The notes: generated by a model from the letters alone, not told the origin. A DNA stretch of 64,000 nt from Blastocystis sp. Blastoise (GCA_039096225.1 JBBPEB010000013.1:213501-277500), one strand, 5' to 3'; positions 1 to 22,752 are shown, counted from the stretch's first letter. Program-made: numbers and translations.

Positions 1-20
1 TTTATTTTTTATAAATATAG

Positions 21-1762
<1,742 letters not shown>

Positions 1763-2142
1763 GCAATCTCTTTATTTCTTTATTATATTCATATATATAT
1801 ATATATATATAAATATAATTCTTTTTATCTGTTTATTTCAATCTTTGATGTTCACTATTTTATTTGCGTGGTTTTATGAATATATAAGTAAATATATCTT
1901 TTTTTTTAACATTTAAAAAGGGAATATTAAATTATTATTATTATTTGTATTGTTATTATATATATATATAATTTATACGATAAAAAAAAAAATTAAAAAT
2001 ACATTTCTATTCAACAACAAAACAGAATGGGGAAATACATACAAATTGAATATAGAATAAAACAATATATACTATGAAACAACAATTAAATATTGAATAA
2101 TCCAACTATTCTTATATATAGAACAATGTAGATTAGTGTAAT
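1763..2142. other. Convergent spacer
   Basis: This is the 3' flank shared by METAP2 (+) and the U5-40K gene (-). It is AT-rich with short TA runs. No gene or structured element was seen. Confidence 0.6.
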
Positions 2143-2697
2143 TTAAGGCAAGATTTCTCCTAAGAATATATTTTTGTCGCTTGATACGGACCCTATAATA
2201 GGTTCGAGAGGATGAAATTGAACATCATTAACACTACCTTTATGACCAGGAAGACAATATCTATATTATATTATATAGTCATTATTAGTATATATAGATT
2301 TATTATTATTATATATTTATTATCTATATATATTACTCTTAATAATAAATGACTACACTTATAAATATATACTTAATTTCAAGAGTTGTTGTATCATATA
2401 CATAAACAAATGAATCGGCACTACCGCACGTGACCATAGACAAATCAGGTGCCCAAGAACACTTTAAAAGATTCTTTTCATAACTGTGCTATATATATAT
2501 ATATATATATATATTTAAAATAAGAATAAGATGAGGAATAGAATTATAATATATATATATATATAAATATATATATATACTGAGTGTCCTCTCATGATTT
2601 TGACACATCTGTTGGTACCCGAGAAGAATGGATTCACATCAAAAACACGAAGCATGTTATCCATACTATTACATAAACTATATATAATACATATAAT

Positions 2698-2729
<32 letters not shown>

Positions 2730-2730
2730 C

Positions 2731-2796
<66 letters not shown>

Positions 2797-2964
2797 TATC
2801 CGCCTTCAGGAGCAGCACTAATTCCCGTGATTATATCGTTCACTGGAGGAAGAGTTAAAGAACAAGTAAATGTGTTCATATCAAAAACCTATATAGAAAA
2901 TATAATAAATATATAATAATATTATTATATACAGTATAAAGAATGAATATGATAAATATAAGAT

Positions 2965-2995
<31 letters not shown>

Positions 2996-3501
2996 CACGA
3001 ATAATTCCATCTAATCCACCAGTAATAATTTGTGTTCCATCTTCATTGAAACAGCAAGAAGTTACTTGATAATCGTGAGGGATTGTTTTAACGCATTTAT
3101 TTGTGTGTCTATCCCATAACTATATATATAAGATTATTATTATTATTATTAGTAATATATACATATTTATTATTATTATTATATAATACGAATCTAAATA
3201 ATGATTAAAATAATGTTAAAAGATTATAATATAATTTATATATATATATACTTTACACGTAGTATCATCCGAGGCAGATATAATTAATTCTTCGCTATTC
3301 TTAGAGACATCAATACTATTCACAAAGGAACCATGGCCCTTAAACTTACGAACACATTTACAATACTATATATATATATATATATAGTTTAGTACCTTTA
3401 AAGAATATATTCTATTAAAAAAAATACTAAATGATAATAAAAAGAATTATAATATATAAATAAAGGGTATAAACAATAATAATAATATATGAATATACAT
3501 A

Positions 3502-3542
<41 letters not shown>

Positions 3543-4125
3543 CAGTATCCCATCCCATCACGAGAGAGTCAGCAGCCCCTGAGTAGAGAGACATTCCATC
3601 AGAACTCCAACATACTTCAGAAATAGCATTCTTATGGCCTTCTAAAACACCAAAATTTTGGCAATCTCCATAAACATCCCATAATAAAATTTGCTTATCA
3701 GCGCCACCAGTAGCTAAATGTTGACCTTCAGGAGAAAACTTAAGAGTATATACAGCATCCTAATAATTGAAATCCATTAAATATCATTATTTATGAACGA
3801 AAATAAGAATTCATCAAGAATATTGTTATAAAATATATATATATATATAAAATAATGTCATAAAAAATGAATCCACCAAGAATATTGGTATAAAATATAT
3901 ATATATATATATAAAGAATAATGTTATAAAAAAAGAATATATAAAGAATATTAAGAAAAAAGAAAATAAATGTACGGTATGTCCTGTAAGAAGCATAGTT
4001 GGTGCAGGTAAACTTGAAGTACGAGGAATCTCTTCGTCTTCCTTAACTATCAATGCTTGATCTTTTTCTACATTAACATTCACTAAAGCAGTAGAACTTG
4101 CGTTTCCAGAACCTTCAATTTCCAT
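2143..4125 (-). CDS. SNRNP40: U5 snRNP 40 kDa WD40 protein
   Basis: A seven-bladed WD40 protein of the U5 snRNP, binding partner of PRP8 in the spliceosome. The eight exons assemble to about 343 residues (human 357). The N-terminus is acidic, followed by the family signature SLPAPTMLLTGHT and then WD repeats with recognisable GH and WD pairs (ILLWDVYGD, VMGWDTA, LWDRHTNKC, VRKFKGHGSF, YVYDTTT). The final blade ends SDKNIFLGEI, matching the family ending. Start ATG at 4123-4125 precedes a continuous first exon; stop TAA at 2143-2145. All introns are GT-AG and rich in (TA)n. The protein is conserved in intron-rich eukaryotes and missing from budding yeast, which fits the heavy intron load here. 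It could be confused with other WD40 proteins, but the N- and C-terminal signatures are specific. Confidence 0.92.
2739..2791. repeat. (TA)n in U5-40K intron
   Basis: A pure TA dinucleotide tract directly preceding a GTATATAT donor, read on the minus strand. Confidence 0.9.
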
Positions 4126-5219
4126 ATTTTCGTAACTATAGCATATTTTAATAGCAATAGAATAACAATTATTATAAAAGGATTATCATGAAAAGAAAGT
4201 ATTCATAAGATGCTACAAGTGTATTATAGTACATACATCTAATACTATAAAAATTTAATTCAACGAAGATCGACTGAGTCTATACAGGCTTCTACTTTGA
4301 AAAAAAAATAAAATAGACATAATCAATAATTACGGGAATAAGAAATAATTATCTGGAATTTTCATTTTGATACTTTTCATAATTTTATTGAATCATTTTT
4401 CTCTATTTAATCATATATTTATTGTAAGAGTATATTAATATAATCAGCGTATAGAATTAGAACGTAAAAAGATTTTTAAAACTAAATCTATTGATTAATT
4501 TGGGTGTAATTTGTTTTTTATGCGCTATTCATTGTTACACTCTATATGTTCAATACAAAAATAGATTTTCGATAATTGTGTGTATATAAGACATGAAATA
4601 TATGGTTTTTCTCTTCAGTTTATTTCATTTTCAATTTATTTTGCAGAATAAGTGCTTATATTGTTGATATTTATGTTTAAGAGTTGTTAGAGAATTGATC
4701 TTATAATATAAACTCTGTTTTCTTCAAAAATTGAAGTTGATTTCATCACATTATTATTTCCTTTACACATTCAAATATGCTAATCATGCATATGATAATA
4801 CTCATATGATAATGAATTTGGTTGATTTATGCATATGCATTGAAAATATATTCTTTAATGAAAATATCTGATAAAAATACATATATAAGCACTTTTTTAA
4901 AAGAATTTGAATATTGATTAATTCACATATATAGAAATAATACATATATATACATATTTGATTCGATAACAAAACTATTATTTAAGTTCAAATAAATAAA
5001 GAAGAAAAAAAAAGAAAGAAAACAAACCACAATAAATAAAGCATATATATATATCTGCATTTAGCAATAAAAACCAAAATAAAAAAGAATATATATGACA
5101 TGATATAATTTACATATATATATATTATATATTACATTGAATAATATATATAAAGAAATAGAAAATAATATATATATATGAATTATATAAATAATAATTA
5201 AAAAAAAAACTTAAATAGT
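4126..5219. other. Upstream region of U5-40K gene and 3' flank of TIM44
   Basis: A gene-free stretch of higher sequence complexity than the introns. An acgggaat element lies at 4332-4339, about 205 bp upstream of the U5-40K ATG. Nothing else is recognisable. Confidence 0.5.
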
Positions 5220-8200
5220 TTACCAAGTATCTAATTGAGCAATCTTTTGAAGTTCAGCAACTTTCCATTCCATTTGAAATGATTCTTCATTTAATTCTTG
5301 ATGAAGAGCAAACATATAATAACTATAAAATATAAAGGGTTATAAAATATATAGGGTTTTAATAATATACATAATAATAAGTATTATGTATATAATATTA
5401 ATAAGTATAATAAACATAATAATAATAAGTATATATATAATAATCATAATAAAATTAATAAGTATAATAATAATAAACATAATAATAATAATAACTATAT
5501 ACGTGTTTTTGACTTCATCTGGTTTGCCTTCTACAATAGTACCTTCCTTGTTACGAACACAATAAATTTGGTGGACAGAACATTGATATAAGAAATAAGG
5601 ATTTTCTCTTTCTTTTACTTGAGCACCCTTCATATAGATATATTATTATAAACAATACCATTATTATTAAAATAAAAGAGAAGATAATAGTTATAAAATA
5701 TTAATAGTTTACTAATAGAATAGTATTCTATTTATAATAATAAAGATATATAACAAATAATATGAATTTATATATTATTATCATCAAGAAAACTATTAAT
5801 AATTAATATTAATATTAATATATATATATATACCACAAATTCAAGTTGTTTAATAGCTAAGATAGTAGGATCTTCAATAAGATTATTTTGTTCCTTATAA
5901 TCAATAACTTGATTACATTGAGCCCAACTATATATTTATATTATAATTAAATAATAATTCAATAATAATATTTATATAATAATAATAATAATAATAATAA
6001 TATATAACATACGCATGTTCCGATAAGACGTTCTTTAATACTTTCTTATCTCCTTTCATAAAAGCTTCCATCAACTTAGGAATAGTTTCTCGTTGTAATT
6101 CGTCACGTAATTCGTACTCTGTGAAGGAGGGATCCGTACGTTGTACTTGTTTAACGGCTTTCACAATATCTGTTTCACTGAATATTTCATCATATACAGT
6201 AGCAGCCTTATATACAAGAGGATGTTGAGATGTCTCCCATTTCTCACGCATATCCTCAGAAGCATAACTTATTGTCTCTCCTATCTTACTATCACGTACC
6301 TATATACATATATTATATTATATTATATTATATTATATTATATTATATTATATTATATTATATTATATTATATTATATTATATTATATTATATATAGAAT
6401 AAAAATAAAAATCAAAATACCTAAAACATTAGATATTAATGTATATATAAAGAATAATATATATAATAGAATAAGTATAATATTATAAACATATACTTTC
6501 TTTGAAGCCTCACGGATACTATCAATAATAGGTGCATTCTCTAATACAGCATTGATCTTTGCCCAAATATTTTCGTTACCTTCCGATACAACTAGATCTG
6601 TACGAAGAGGAGTTCCGTTCTTTAATGCTTCTTCTTTAAGACGGTCAGCTTCTATATATATATATATATATAAATTGATTTTATTCTTCTTATAGAATTG
6701 TTATACTATAATAATTAATAAATATTGACATAATATTATTATTTATAATACAATAATATATATATATCATGTAAACTAATAAATATCATTAAGAATAATA
6801 ATTTAAAAACAGTATATATATATATACCTTCTTGTCTTTCTTTTTGTTCTCTACGTAATCTTTCTACCTCTTCAGGATCTATTACAACTCTCTTCTTAAT
6901 CTTTTTCCCTGTTTTCAACTCAATCCAAGCATCACTAAACCATTTCTTCATATACTCCACTGTAAATACATTCTTCTATATATAATAGAATAATAGAATA
7001 ATATAACATAATAGAATATAATATAATAGAATAATAGAATAATAGAATAATATAACATAATATAATAATAATATAATAATAGAATAATAGAATAATATAT
7101 ACAATATTATAATAATAAAGAATAATATAATATAATATAAATTTCATACCATATTTCCTTTCTTATGAGCTAAATAGTTCTTTAATTCTTCTTTACTCTT
7201 TGAAAATCTCTCTGCTTTTATCTTTTGTTTGGCTTCTTTTATAGCTTCTTCTTCTTCTAATTCTTCTAAACTCTCTATATCTTCATATTCTTTAGATTTC
7301 TCATTTACTTTTTCTTCTTTTCCATTTACTTTTTCTTCTTTCTCTACTACTTTTTCTTTCTTTTCAACGATTTTTTCTTTCTTTTCAACGACTTGTTCTT
7401 TCATTTGACTCATTTTTTCTTTCATTTCAGCTATTTTTCCTTTTTTATTCAATTTTTCTTCTTTTTTCTTAGTAGCTACAGTTTCCTTTGCAGGCTTCTT
7501 TGTAGTATCAATACCTACTTCCTTTTTCATCTAGAAGAAGAAGAAACAGATAATTATGAATTATTAGATCAAAAATGATTATTAGTATTCGTTCTTAATG
7601 AACATAAAATAATGAGTTAATTATATTGAAAAAAAAATAAAATATTAATTTATATAAAACATAATAATTATTATAATATAATAAAGAAATAACTTTAAAT
7701 AATACAATATAGAATACCTATTATATAGAATAAAAGAGTAATATATATATACTTGAGAAGAGAATTCATTCCAAAAAGAAGAAGCTTTCTTTTTCATTTC
7801 TTTTTCTTTTTCTTTCATTTCTTTCATCTTCTTTTTTTTCTCTTCAGCATCTTTAGCTTTCTTTTCAGCATCTTTAGCTTTCTTTTCAGCATCTTTAGCT
7901 TTTTTTTCAGCATCTTCAGCTTTCTTTTCAGAAGAATTAGTGTTTGATTCAGGATTTGATGTAGTTTCTTCTACATGTTCACTAGAAGTCTCAGAAGAAG
8001 CAGCTTCAGGATTTGATTCAGTTTCTGACTTCGCTTTCTGTATCTCTTCTTGTAGATTCTTCTTGAAATCACTGTAAAAACCAAATTGTCGAACATTAGG
8101 AACAGCAAGAACACTCATCTGAGGTAATACTCTAGCATATTGAGGACTATTAAGTAAAGAAGCGCTTCTTACAGCAGATCTTATGACGGATTCTTTATAT

Positions 8201-8226
8201 AAACTTTTTAAAGCTATACGATACAT
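5220..8226 (-). CDS. TIM44: TIM44, PAM import-motor membrane tether
   Basis: A peripheral inner-membrane subunit that tethers mtHsp70 to the TIM23 channel. Exon 1 (start at 8224-8226) has an arginine-rich amphipathic presequence, then FYSDFKKNLQEEIQKAKSE, which matches the Tim44 N-terminal motif. A long Lys/Glu coiled coil follows, split over two exons (8226 to about 7754, and 7530 to about 7150), including perfect heptads of the EKKAKDA type. The conserved C-terminal domain comes from the later exons: WFSDAWIELKTGKK, REKWETSQHPLVYKAATVYD, FTEYELRDELQRETIPKL and ENPYFLYQCSVHQIYCVRN. It ends QKIAQLDTW with stop at 5220-5222. The protein is longer than usual for the family because of the coiled coil. 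Introns are GT-AG and AT-repeat rich; one holds a TTATA array. Confidence 0.93.
6310..6394. repeat. (TTATA)n pentanucleotide array in TIM44 intron
   Basis: About 17 uninterrupted copies of a five-base unit, the same unit as the larger array at 17165-17431. Confidence 0.9.
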
Positions 8227-9117
8227 AGTTACTCTATAAAAGAAAGCACAAAATTAAGAATTCTTACATTAACTAGAGAAATACGAAATGGAAAATTCCC
8301 TTTTTCCAAAAATAAAATTCTCTTGTTTAATTTTTATGTTTGTTTTCATTTATAAAATCATCTTATTCTTCATGAATAATAAATCATATTCTGTATAAAC
8401 TAGAAAAATAGACTTTAGAAGAGTTATTTCACCTAAAATACTATTCTTTTAATGTTTCTAAATACAATTGAACTTTCTTTTTATCATTAGTTTCGGCTTT
8501 ATGTATATTATTGAATTCTATAATCTATTTGAAATGATGAGAATATTTGTGTATTCGTTATAAACCTAATTATTATAATGAATATACTAATTCTTCTACA
8601 AGTCGATGTTCTTTCAGTATTCATGTCATATCACTCATTCTTTGAGTATCAGTAGAGTATGATAAGTCTATATTCTACATAATCAAATGGAATACGTTTT
8701 TGTAAATGAGTTTTTTTTTGAAATTAGAAATGAATACTAGTAATCACATGAATTGAAATACATTAGATTTGTTTAGAAACATGATTAGTGATTTATAGAT
8801 CTAATGAATGAATACATGCAAGAATTTATAATGTAAATTCAGATAATAAATAATAGAGAACAAATACTATATAGAATTTCTTTATATCTTTATGAAATCA
8901 TAACAATATACAATATTTACAGAACTATAGGTATTCTAAGTGATATATTGTAACTATAAGTAAATAATAAATAGCATAAGAAATAAAAATAGATATAGAT
9001 ATATAGAAAACGAGAAACTGATGAAGAAAAATAAAACAAAATAACACATAAAAAAACAAATAAAACAAACAATGAAAATAAGATAGAAAAAATAATAATA
9101 ATATAAATTATTTATTT
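8227..9117. other. Upstream region of TIM44
   Basis: The spacer between the TIM44 start and the 3' end of the PX-AGC kinase gene. It has mixed-complexity AT-rich sequence with no long microsatellite. No gene or RNA was recognised. Confidence 0.5.
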
Positions 9118-12698
<3,581 letters not shown>

Positions 12699-12810
12699 CC
12701 TACCAACTCAAACTATTTATTTTTCAATTAGACAGAGAATATCTCTATTGAAATAAACTGGTTGAAATTCGATCTTTTTCAATTCTTCACTTGAGAAACA
12801 AAAATAAATA

Positions 12811-12822
12811 TTCACGGGAATT
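12811..12822 (+). promoter_or_regulatory. Candidate promoter element ttcacgggaatt
   Basis: About 113 bp upstream of the PX-AGC kinase ATG. The same core occurs at 13486-13498 and 25923-25935. Such a G+C core stands out in this background, but function is inference only. Confidence 0.3.
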
Positions 12823-13485
12823 CTGGTTTCTACAGCTTTTATTTTTCAATTTCCATCTAGTAATAGTTTTCAAGTACCCCTTTTTTAAAGAGTACTCGAA
12901 ATCAATTATTATATAATGTATACTTTATTATTCTCAAGATTACACATATAATTTCTGTAATGTTATAAAGAAGGAATTTTTATTAGAAATGTAGCAATTG
13001 TTGTATTCTTATTGATAGTCACCGCTTTATTAATGCTATTTTTCAAGATAAAAAAGTATTTTTAAATGTATAAAACTTTTTATGAAAGAGAAAAACTAGT
13101 ATATTCATTTATGACAGTTGAATTAATCTTTGAATGAATAGTTTGTATTGCTCACTAAATTATATAGTTCATAATGAATACAAAATGAATTTTTATTTCA
13201 TTAATAAATGAATTAAAAAAATCTGAAACAGTTTTATTCTTTCGTATTTAATTTTTTAATTTATTTATCTATTCCAACTTCTAAATTCATTTGAAAAACA
13301 TGTATGAGTTTAATTAGTGTTGTTTGTTTTTAAAATGATATTATATATATATATATTAAACAAATATATAATAATATAGAATAAAATATAAAATAAAAAA
13401 AGTAGTGTGATTCAGGTTTTCTATGGAAACATCGAAACATATCGATATATAGGGGAGTTATGGGGACTTTTGGAGCGAAGTGAAG

Positions 13486-13498
13486 AATCACGGGAATT
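13486..13498 (+). promoter_or_regulatory. Candidate promoter element aatcacgggaatt
   Basis: About 84-96 bp upstream of the ATG at 13582. It shares the core cacgggaatt with 12811-12822. Inference only. Confidence 0.3.
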
Positions 13499-13581
13499 TA
13501 GAGATATATACTAGAAAAATACACTTTTGTTTTGTAATGATACTACAAGGATTTCTTTTTCTATAAAACGATATAAACAGG

Positions 13582-15926
<2,345 letters not shown>

Positions 15927-15951
<25 letters not shown>

Positions 15952-16520
15952 TTCTCTATCTATTATGTATCACTTTATTACGTACTTGCTTTTTATCCTG
16001 TTATTTCATTTCATATTTCTGTATTTTATGTATATATATATATATCTACTCTAAATATTCTTTTCTCTTTTTTTAATGCAGTCTCTCTTTTTATTATACT
16101 TTTATTTTTATTATATCTATTTATATGTGTAAATTAGTCATATTCAACAGTTTTATTGCTGTTTTTTGTAGTTTCTTTTGTTTACTTATTGAATCAATTT
16201 ATATGTATATATATTTCTTAAGCATATCATCATTCAATTATGAATAGTTATCATAACTTTTTTTTTTCACTTTTTATTATTTGTTTATCAATTACATTTC
16301 TTTATTTGGAGTAAATATTAATAGAAATCTAATTATTTTTCACAACTCAACCAATATATATTCATCAATTATGAATTATATATGTTATTATGTAGTAACT
16401 AAATAATATTTACAAAACAAATATATAACAAAGATTGTATGACAAGACATAATAAACCATACTTTAAATAATAACTTTTATATAAATAGAAAAAACTAAT
16501 AACAAAGCCCAATTGAATAG
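15927..16520. other. Convergent spacer
   Basis: The 3' flanks of the TRF4-like gene (+) and the glycosyltransferase-like gene (-). AT-rich; nothing else seen. Confidence 0.55.
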
Positions 16521-17570
16521 TCATATATATATATATATTTATTGTTTTTGTAAGACAGTATATCCCGTTTTTGATATAGGATCAACGTAACTATATATAT
16601 TATTCGTATAATAATATATATAATGTTGAATATATTATGAATATTGAATGCTTATATAATGAATAATAATAAATAATAAGAATACTTATATAATAAATAA
16701 TTAGAATAAGAATAAAAATAATATTAATTTGAATGATAAGAAAACATTTCTTTTTATATACTTTTGAATAACAGAAAACCTCTTATAATTATCTTCAGTT
16801 TCAACGGCCCACATTAAATTTGAATGACGACGAATTAGTATCCCGCCGGCGGGAAGACGAGTAGTAGCGTATATTTATAAAGGAACACTTTCTATTATTA
16901 TTATTATGTTGATTATACTATTATTTATATTATGATTTTGATTATATATTCATAACTAAATAACTAAATAAATATATAAATAATAAATAGTTCAAATAAC
17001 TATAAAGGATATAATTGCTAGTATTTTGTGGAAACAGGGTACATCAGCGATAATCACGGTAACGCGTCCATGGACCTTAGTACCCCCTCTAAAGGGACTA
17101 TTCATATAATGGAGATATCGTGCACAATCGTTTGCCACTTTATCCGTATAACTAAAGAAAACAAATTATATTATATTATATTATTTTATATTATATTATA
17201 TTATATTATATTATATTATATTATATTATATTATATTATATTATATTATATTATATTATATTATATTATATTATATTATATTATATTATATTATATTATA
17301 TTATATTATATTATATTATATTATATTATATTATATTATATTATATTATATTATATTATATTATATTATATTATATTATATTATATTATATTATATTATA
17401 TTATATTATATTATATTATATTATATTATATATATATAATCAAGTTTTGCAGTGATTATATTATTTGAAGTATTATTATCTCGTTGAGCATTTCTATATA
17501 AATATATACAAATAAATGATAATAAAAAAATAAATACATATAAATAAGTATAAATAAACAAATAAACAAA

Positions 17571-17601
<31 letters not shown>

Positions 17602-18312
17602 ACAAATAAAAAAAAATATATATATATATATACAGATTCCAATGATCATAAGCATAATAATGTACGGTAGCATTCGTTCCCGCCAAACTATCCCGCGCAT
17701 TACTACGAATATACCATACAACATCTATTTATATAAATCAATTAATTAATAATATCATATATATAAATAATAAATAATAAATAATAAATAATAAATATAT
17801 ATAATTACGTCGATCATGAACATAGGATAATAAGAATTTCTTCTCCCCCGCGGTTATTTCATCATCATATATAGATACAGGAAGACAATCGATCGAATTA
17901 TCATTATATCGATCTATATAGTTATAATTAACAATATAAAAATAGATAATATAGATATAGATAAGAATATATATATGAATATAAATATAAATTTTATTAT
18001 AACTATATATAATTATAGTTTTAGCTATATATAATGATAATATATATATATATATATATATATATAACAATATACATAATGCGTATTCACAAGATCGAAT
18101 AGATTCGTGATCTGTTTTCTTTCCGTATTTTACGCGGTTTAAATGATTATCCAGATGCTTCTGATTCTTTCCCGCGAAACTTCCCGCGGAATCTGTTAAA
18201 TGAATACAAGCAACTAAAGAATATATATAAATATAAATACATAATTATAATTATGTATTCTATATTAAGTCATAATATATCATATAATAGAATTCACTTT
18301 ATACCAAATATC

Positions 18313-18352
<40 letters not shown>

Positions 18353-18648
18353 AGCAAAAGAGATATCTATAGTAGAGACTTGTTCATGATGAAATGTAAA
18401 ATCCATAAGAACTCCGTCGATAGCATTTCGACCAATCAAAAGAGGGGGAAGAACAGTCGTTTTGAAGAAAGAAGCACTGAATATGAAAATATCCTATATA
18501 TATAGTATATATATAATATTCTATAAAGTATATATAGAAAAATATATAGTATATGTACAATTGCTAAAGGTAGAAAGAATCCATTTTGCTGTTCTATAGT
18601 ATCTAAATATGTATCCACATTAAATGTATCTATAGCTATATATATAAT

Positions 18649-18679
<31 letters not shown>

Positions 18680-18756
18680 TATATATACGGTCCATAAGTT
18701 CATCAAATTGCTTGACATTTATACGATGGCTATATAATGCAGCCTATATAATAAAC

Positions 18757-18840
<84 letters not shown>

Positions 18841-19154
18841 TACTGATTTCTTTAATCCAATTTTCATCCAATTTTCTTGTATATAACTCAATCCTTCTAC
18901 GAGATTTCGACCTATAATAATATCACTATTGACATATCCATAGAAATCGGCATGATAATCATGGGAAATTATCTTTAAAAGACCATTTAAGAATACAGTT
19001 CCAAACTTATTAGTTCTATATTCAGGGACTATGATACAGCCAATAGATTGACAGAAATCACTCCATTCAGGGTCATTATTAAAAACAATTAATTTCAATC
19101 CGGGAATACTTGTCCAATGTCTTAACATTACTTTCTGCATTTGTATCTTCTTTT

Positions 19155-19190
<36 letters not shown>

Positions 19191-19823
19191 ATATAATTTT
19201 TAATATATATCTAAACAAACTTTAATTTTTCCAAATGTTGTTGCCATGACAATTATAGGACTATATATATAAAAACTGAATAACAAAGAATATATATATA
19301 CTTTTCTGATACAATTTTTGGTTTTTGAATTTCATTAACTATAATAATAATCATAAACATAGTAATATATAAATACCCTTTGGGGAAACTATAACTGATT
19401 CTTTATGTTCTTCAATAGGTTCAATAGAAATCTTTTCAGAAGACTGTTCGAATTCAGATTCAGTTCTTAAATTGGGTTGTACAATTATATCGTCATGAGT
19501 CTTTGAATGAACCAATAATTTATTATTATTAACGATAGTTTGATTTATAAGATATATATTGGAGTATTCCACGACATCTATAGATTCAAATGCAACAAAT
19601 AAATATAAAATAAACATACTTTTATGTCGATACATTATTGTTTTATCATAATACTATAAATAATTATCAATAGAAATAATATATTTATACTGCTCGAAGT
19701 GAAATCTAAAATATTTATAGAAAACAATCAGAAAAAAGAAATAAAACATACATAATTGTGTGATATGTACATAACTATCATTAAGACTAAAGCAGAGACA
19801 CAATATCTTAATGTAACTTGCAT
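16521..19823 (-). CDS. Type II membrane glycosyltransferase-like protein with an AT-AC intron
   Basis: A spliced model of roughly 500 residues. The chosen start (ATG 19821-19823) gives an N-terminal signal anchor (YCVSALVLMIVMYISHNY), joined by a GTATGT donor in frame to the exon near 19640; a later ATG at 19633-19635 would lose the anchor. The core (PIIVMATTFG, MLRHWTSIPGLKLIVFNN, NKFGTVFLNGLL, FYGYVNSDIIIG) resembles eukaryotic GT-A nucleotide-sugar transferase families in which a conserved N/S-D-I motif sits after a beta strand, so a Golgi role is likely. Last exons: 17724-17634, 17151-17013, 16868-16762 and 16590-16521. The intron 17012-16869 has AT-AC ends. A 42-base in-frame segment near 19580-19620 has GTATGT...TAG ends and may be a tiny intron. 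The precise sugar specificity is unknown. Confidence 0.7.
16842..16853. other. 12-bp perfect G+C palindrome in exon
   Basis: cccgccggcggg, all G+C, sits inside a coding exon of the glycosyltransferase-like gene (codons for LPAGGI). Confidence 0.9.
16869..17012 (-). other. Candidate U12-type AT-AC intron (144 nt)
   Basis: On the sense strand the intron begins ATATCCTTT, an exact match to the minor-spliceosome AT-AC donor, and ends ATATAC. TTCCTTTA lies 9 nt before the acceptor, resembling the U12 branch site TTCCTTAAC. Splicing joins CTAGCAATT to GCTACTACT in phase 0 and keeps the frame to the stop at 16521. No GT-AG alternative works: the downstream frame has a TAA 9 bases before the exon and no AG after it. 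Confidence 0.8.
17165..17431. repeat. (TTATA)n array in glycosyltransferase-like intron
   Basis: About 53 near-perfect pentanucleotide copies inside the intron 17633-17152. Confidence 0.97.
18762..18842. repeat. (AAT)n in glycosyltransferase-like intron
   Basis: A plus-strand AAT array, ATT on the sense strand, directly following the exon that ends IGLKKS. Confidence 0.95.
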
Positions 19824-20521
19824 ATCTGAATTTTCTAACATATAAAATATTGGTATATAACAGATATTGTTATTGAGTATTTTGAAAACACAAAATATAT
19901 AATCATGAATATACATTATTTTAAAGTACATTATACGAAATATATATGGGAAAATGAAAATGAAAACAGAAATGAATTTTCTTTTTTATTATTTTCCTGA
20001 ACCTATAACTTATTATTTTTATTGTGAATATATTCTATAATTTGTAAATTATAGTATATGTAAAACCAAAAGCGTGGTCTCGTTGAAAATAATAGTTTGA
20101 TTGCGTTAATATTTATTTCTTATCGTTTAAATATAATGAGGTCATGCATGGTATAGGATAGTAATACTCATAAGATTATTATCATTGTAGAACTATTGAG
20201 GAATTGAAATAAACTTGATCAATTATTCGTAAAATTATTGTTTAGATGGTTGTGTTGTCCATCATTTATATTCCAGGTTGAACTAATATGGGAATAATGA
20301 TAATTATCGTTGTTTCTTTGTTTTTATAACAATCATACTCTCTATTTTTTATTGCTTATATAGCATTAAGCTTTATAATGTTAAATAGAACAAAAAAGTA
20401 TCATTAAATGGATATATATATATGTTAATAAATAGATAAAGAAAAAAAATTCAGAAAAAAAATGGCATTTAAAAGTATATAATACAAATTGTATTATATA
20501 TATATATAATTATATATATGT
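19824..20521. other. Upstream region of glycosyltransferase-like gene
   Basis: A gene-free spacer between that gene's start and the 3' end of eIF2-gamma. Mixed AT-rich sequence; no element recognised. Confidence 0.5.

Positions 20522-22752
<2,231 letters not shown>

Larger units (their letters stand above)
12699..13581. other. Divergent promoter region
   Basis: The only control region for two divergently transcribed genes (PX-AGC kinase on minus, TRF4-like on plus). It is free of long microsatellites. Each side carries a cacgggaatt element about 100 bp from its ATG. Nothing else was recognised. Confidence 0.55.

Noticed and set aside
2640-2680. Acceptor at taatag for the sixth U5-40K exon
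   Set aside because: Using the acceptor 12 bases earlier keeps four conserved residues (LCNS) before MDN, as in the family.
17165-17431. Regular repeat array as CRISPR or centromere-like satellite
   Set aside because: It is a five-base microsatellite without spacers, inside an intron.
17454-17496. Possible small exon (LNAQRDNNTSNN) in the glycosyltransferase-like gene
   Set aside because: It has no GT donor, and skipping it joins the flanking exons in exact phase.
19351-19635. Start of the glycosyltransferase-like protein at 19635
   Set aside because: An upstream exon (start 19823) joins in phase and supplies the signal anchor expected of the family.
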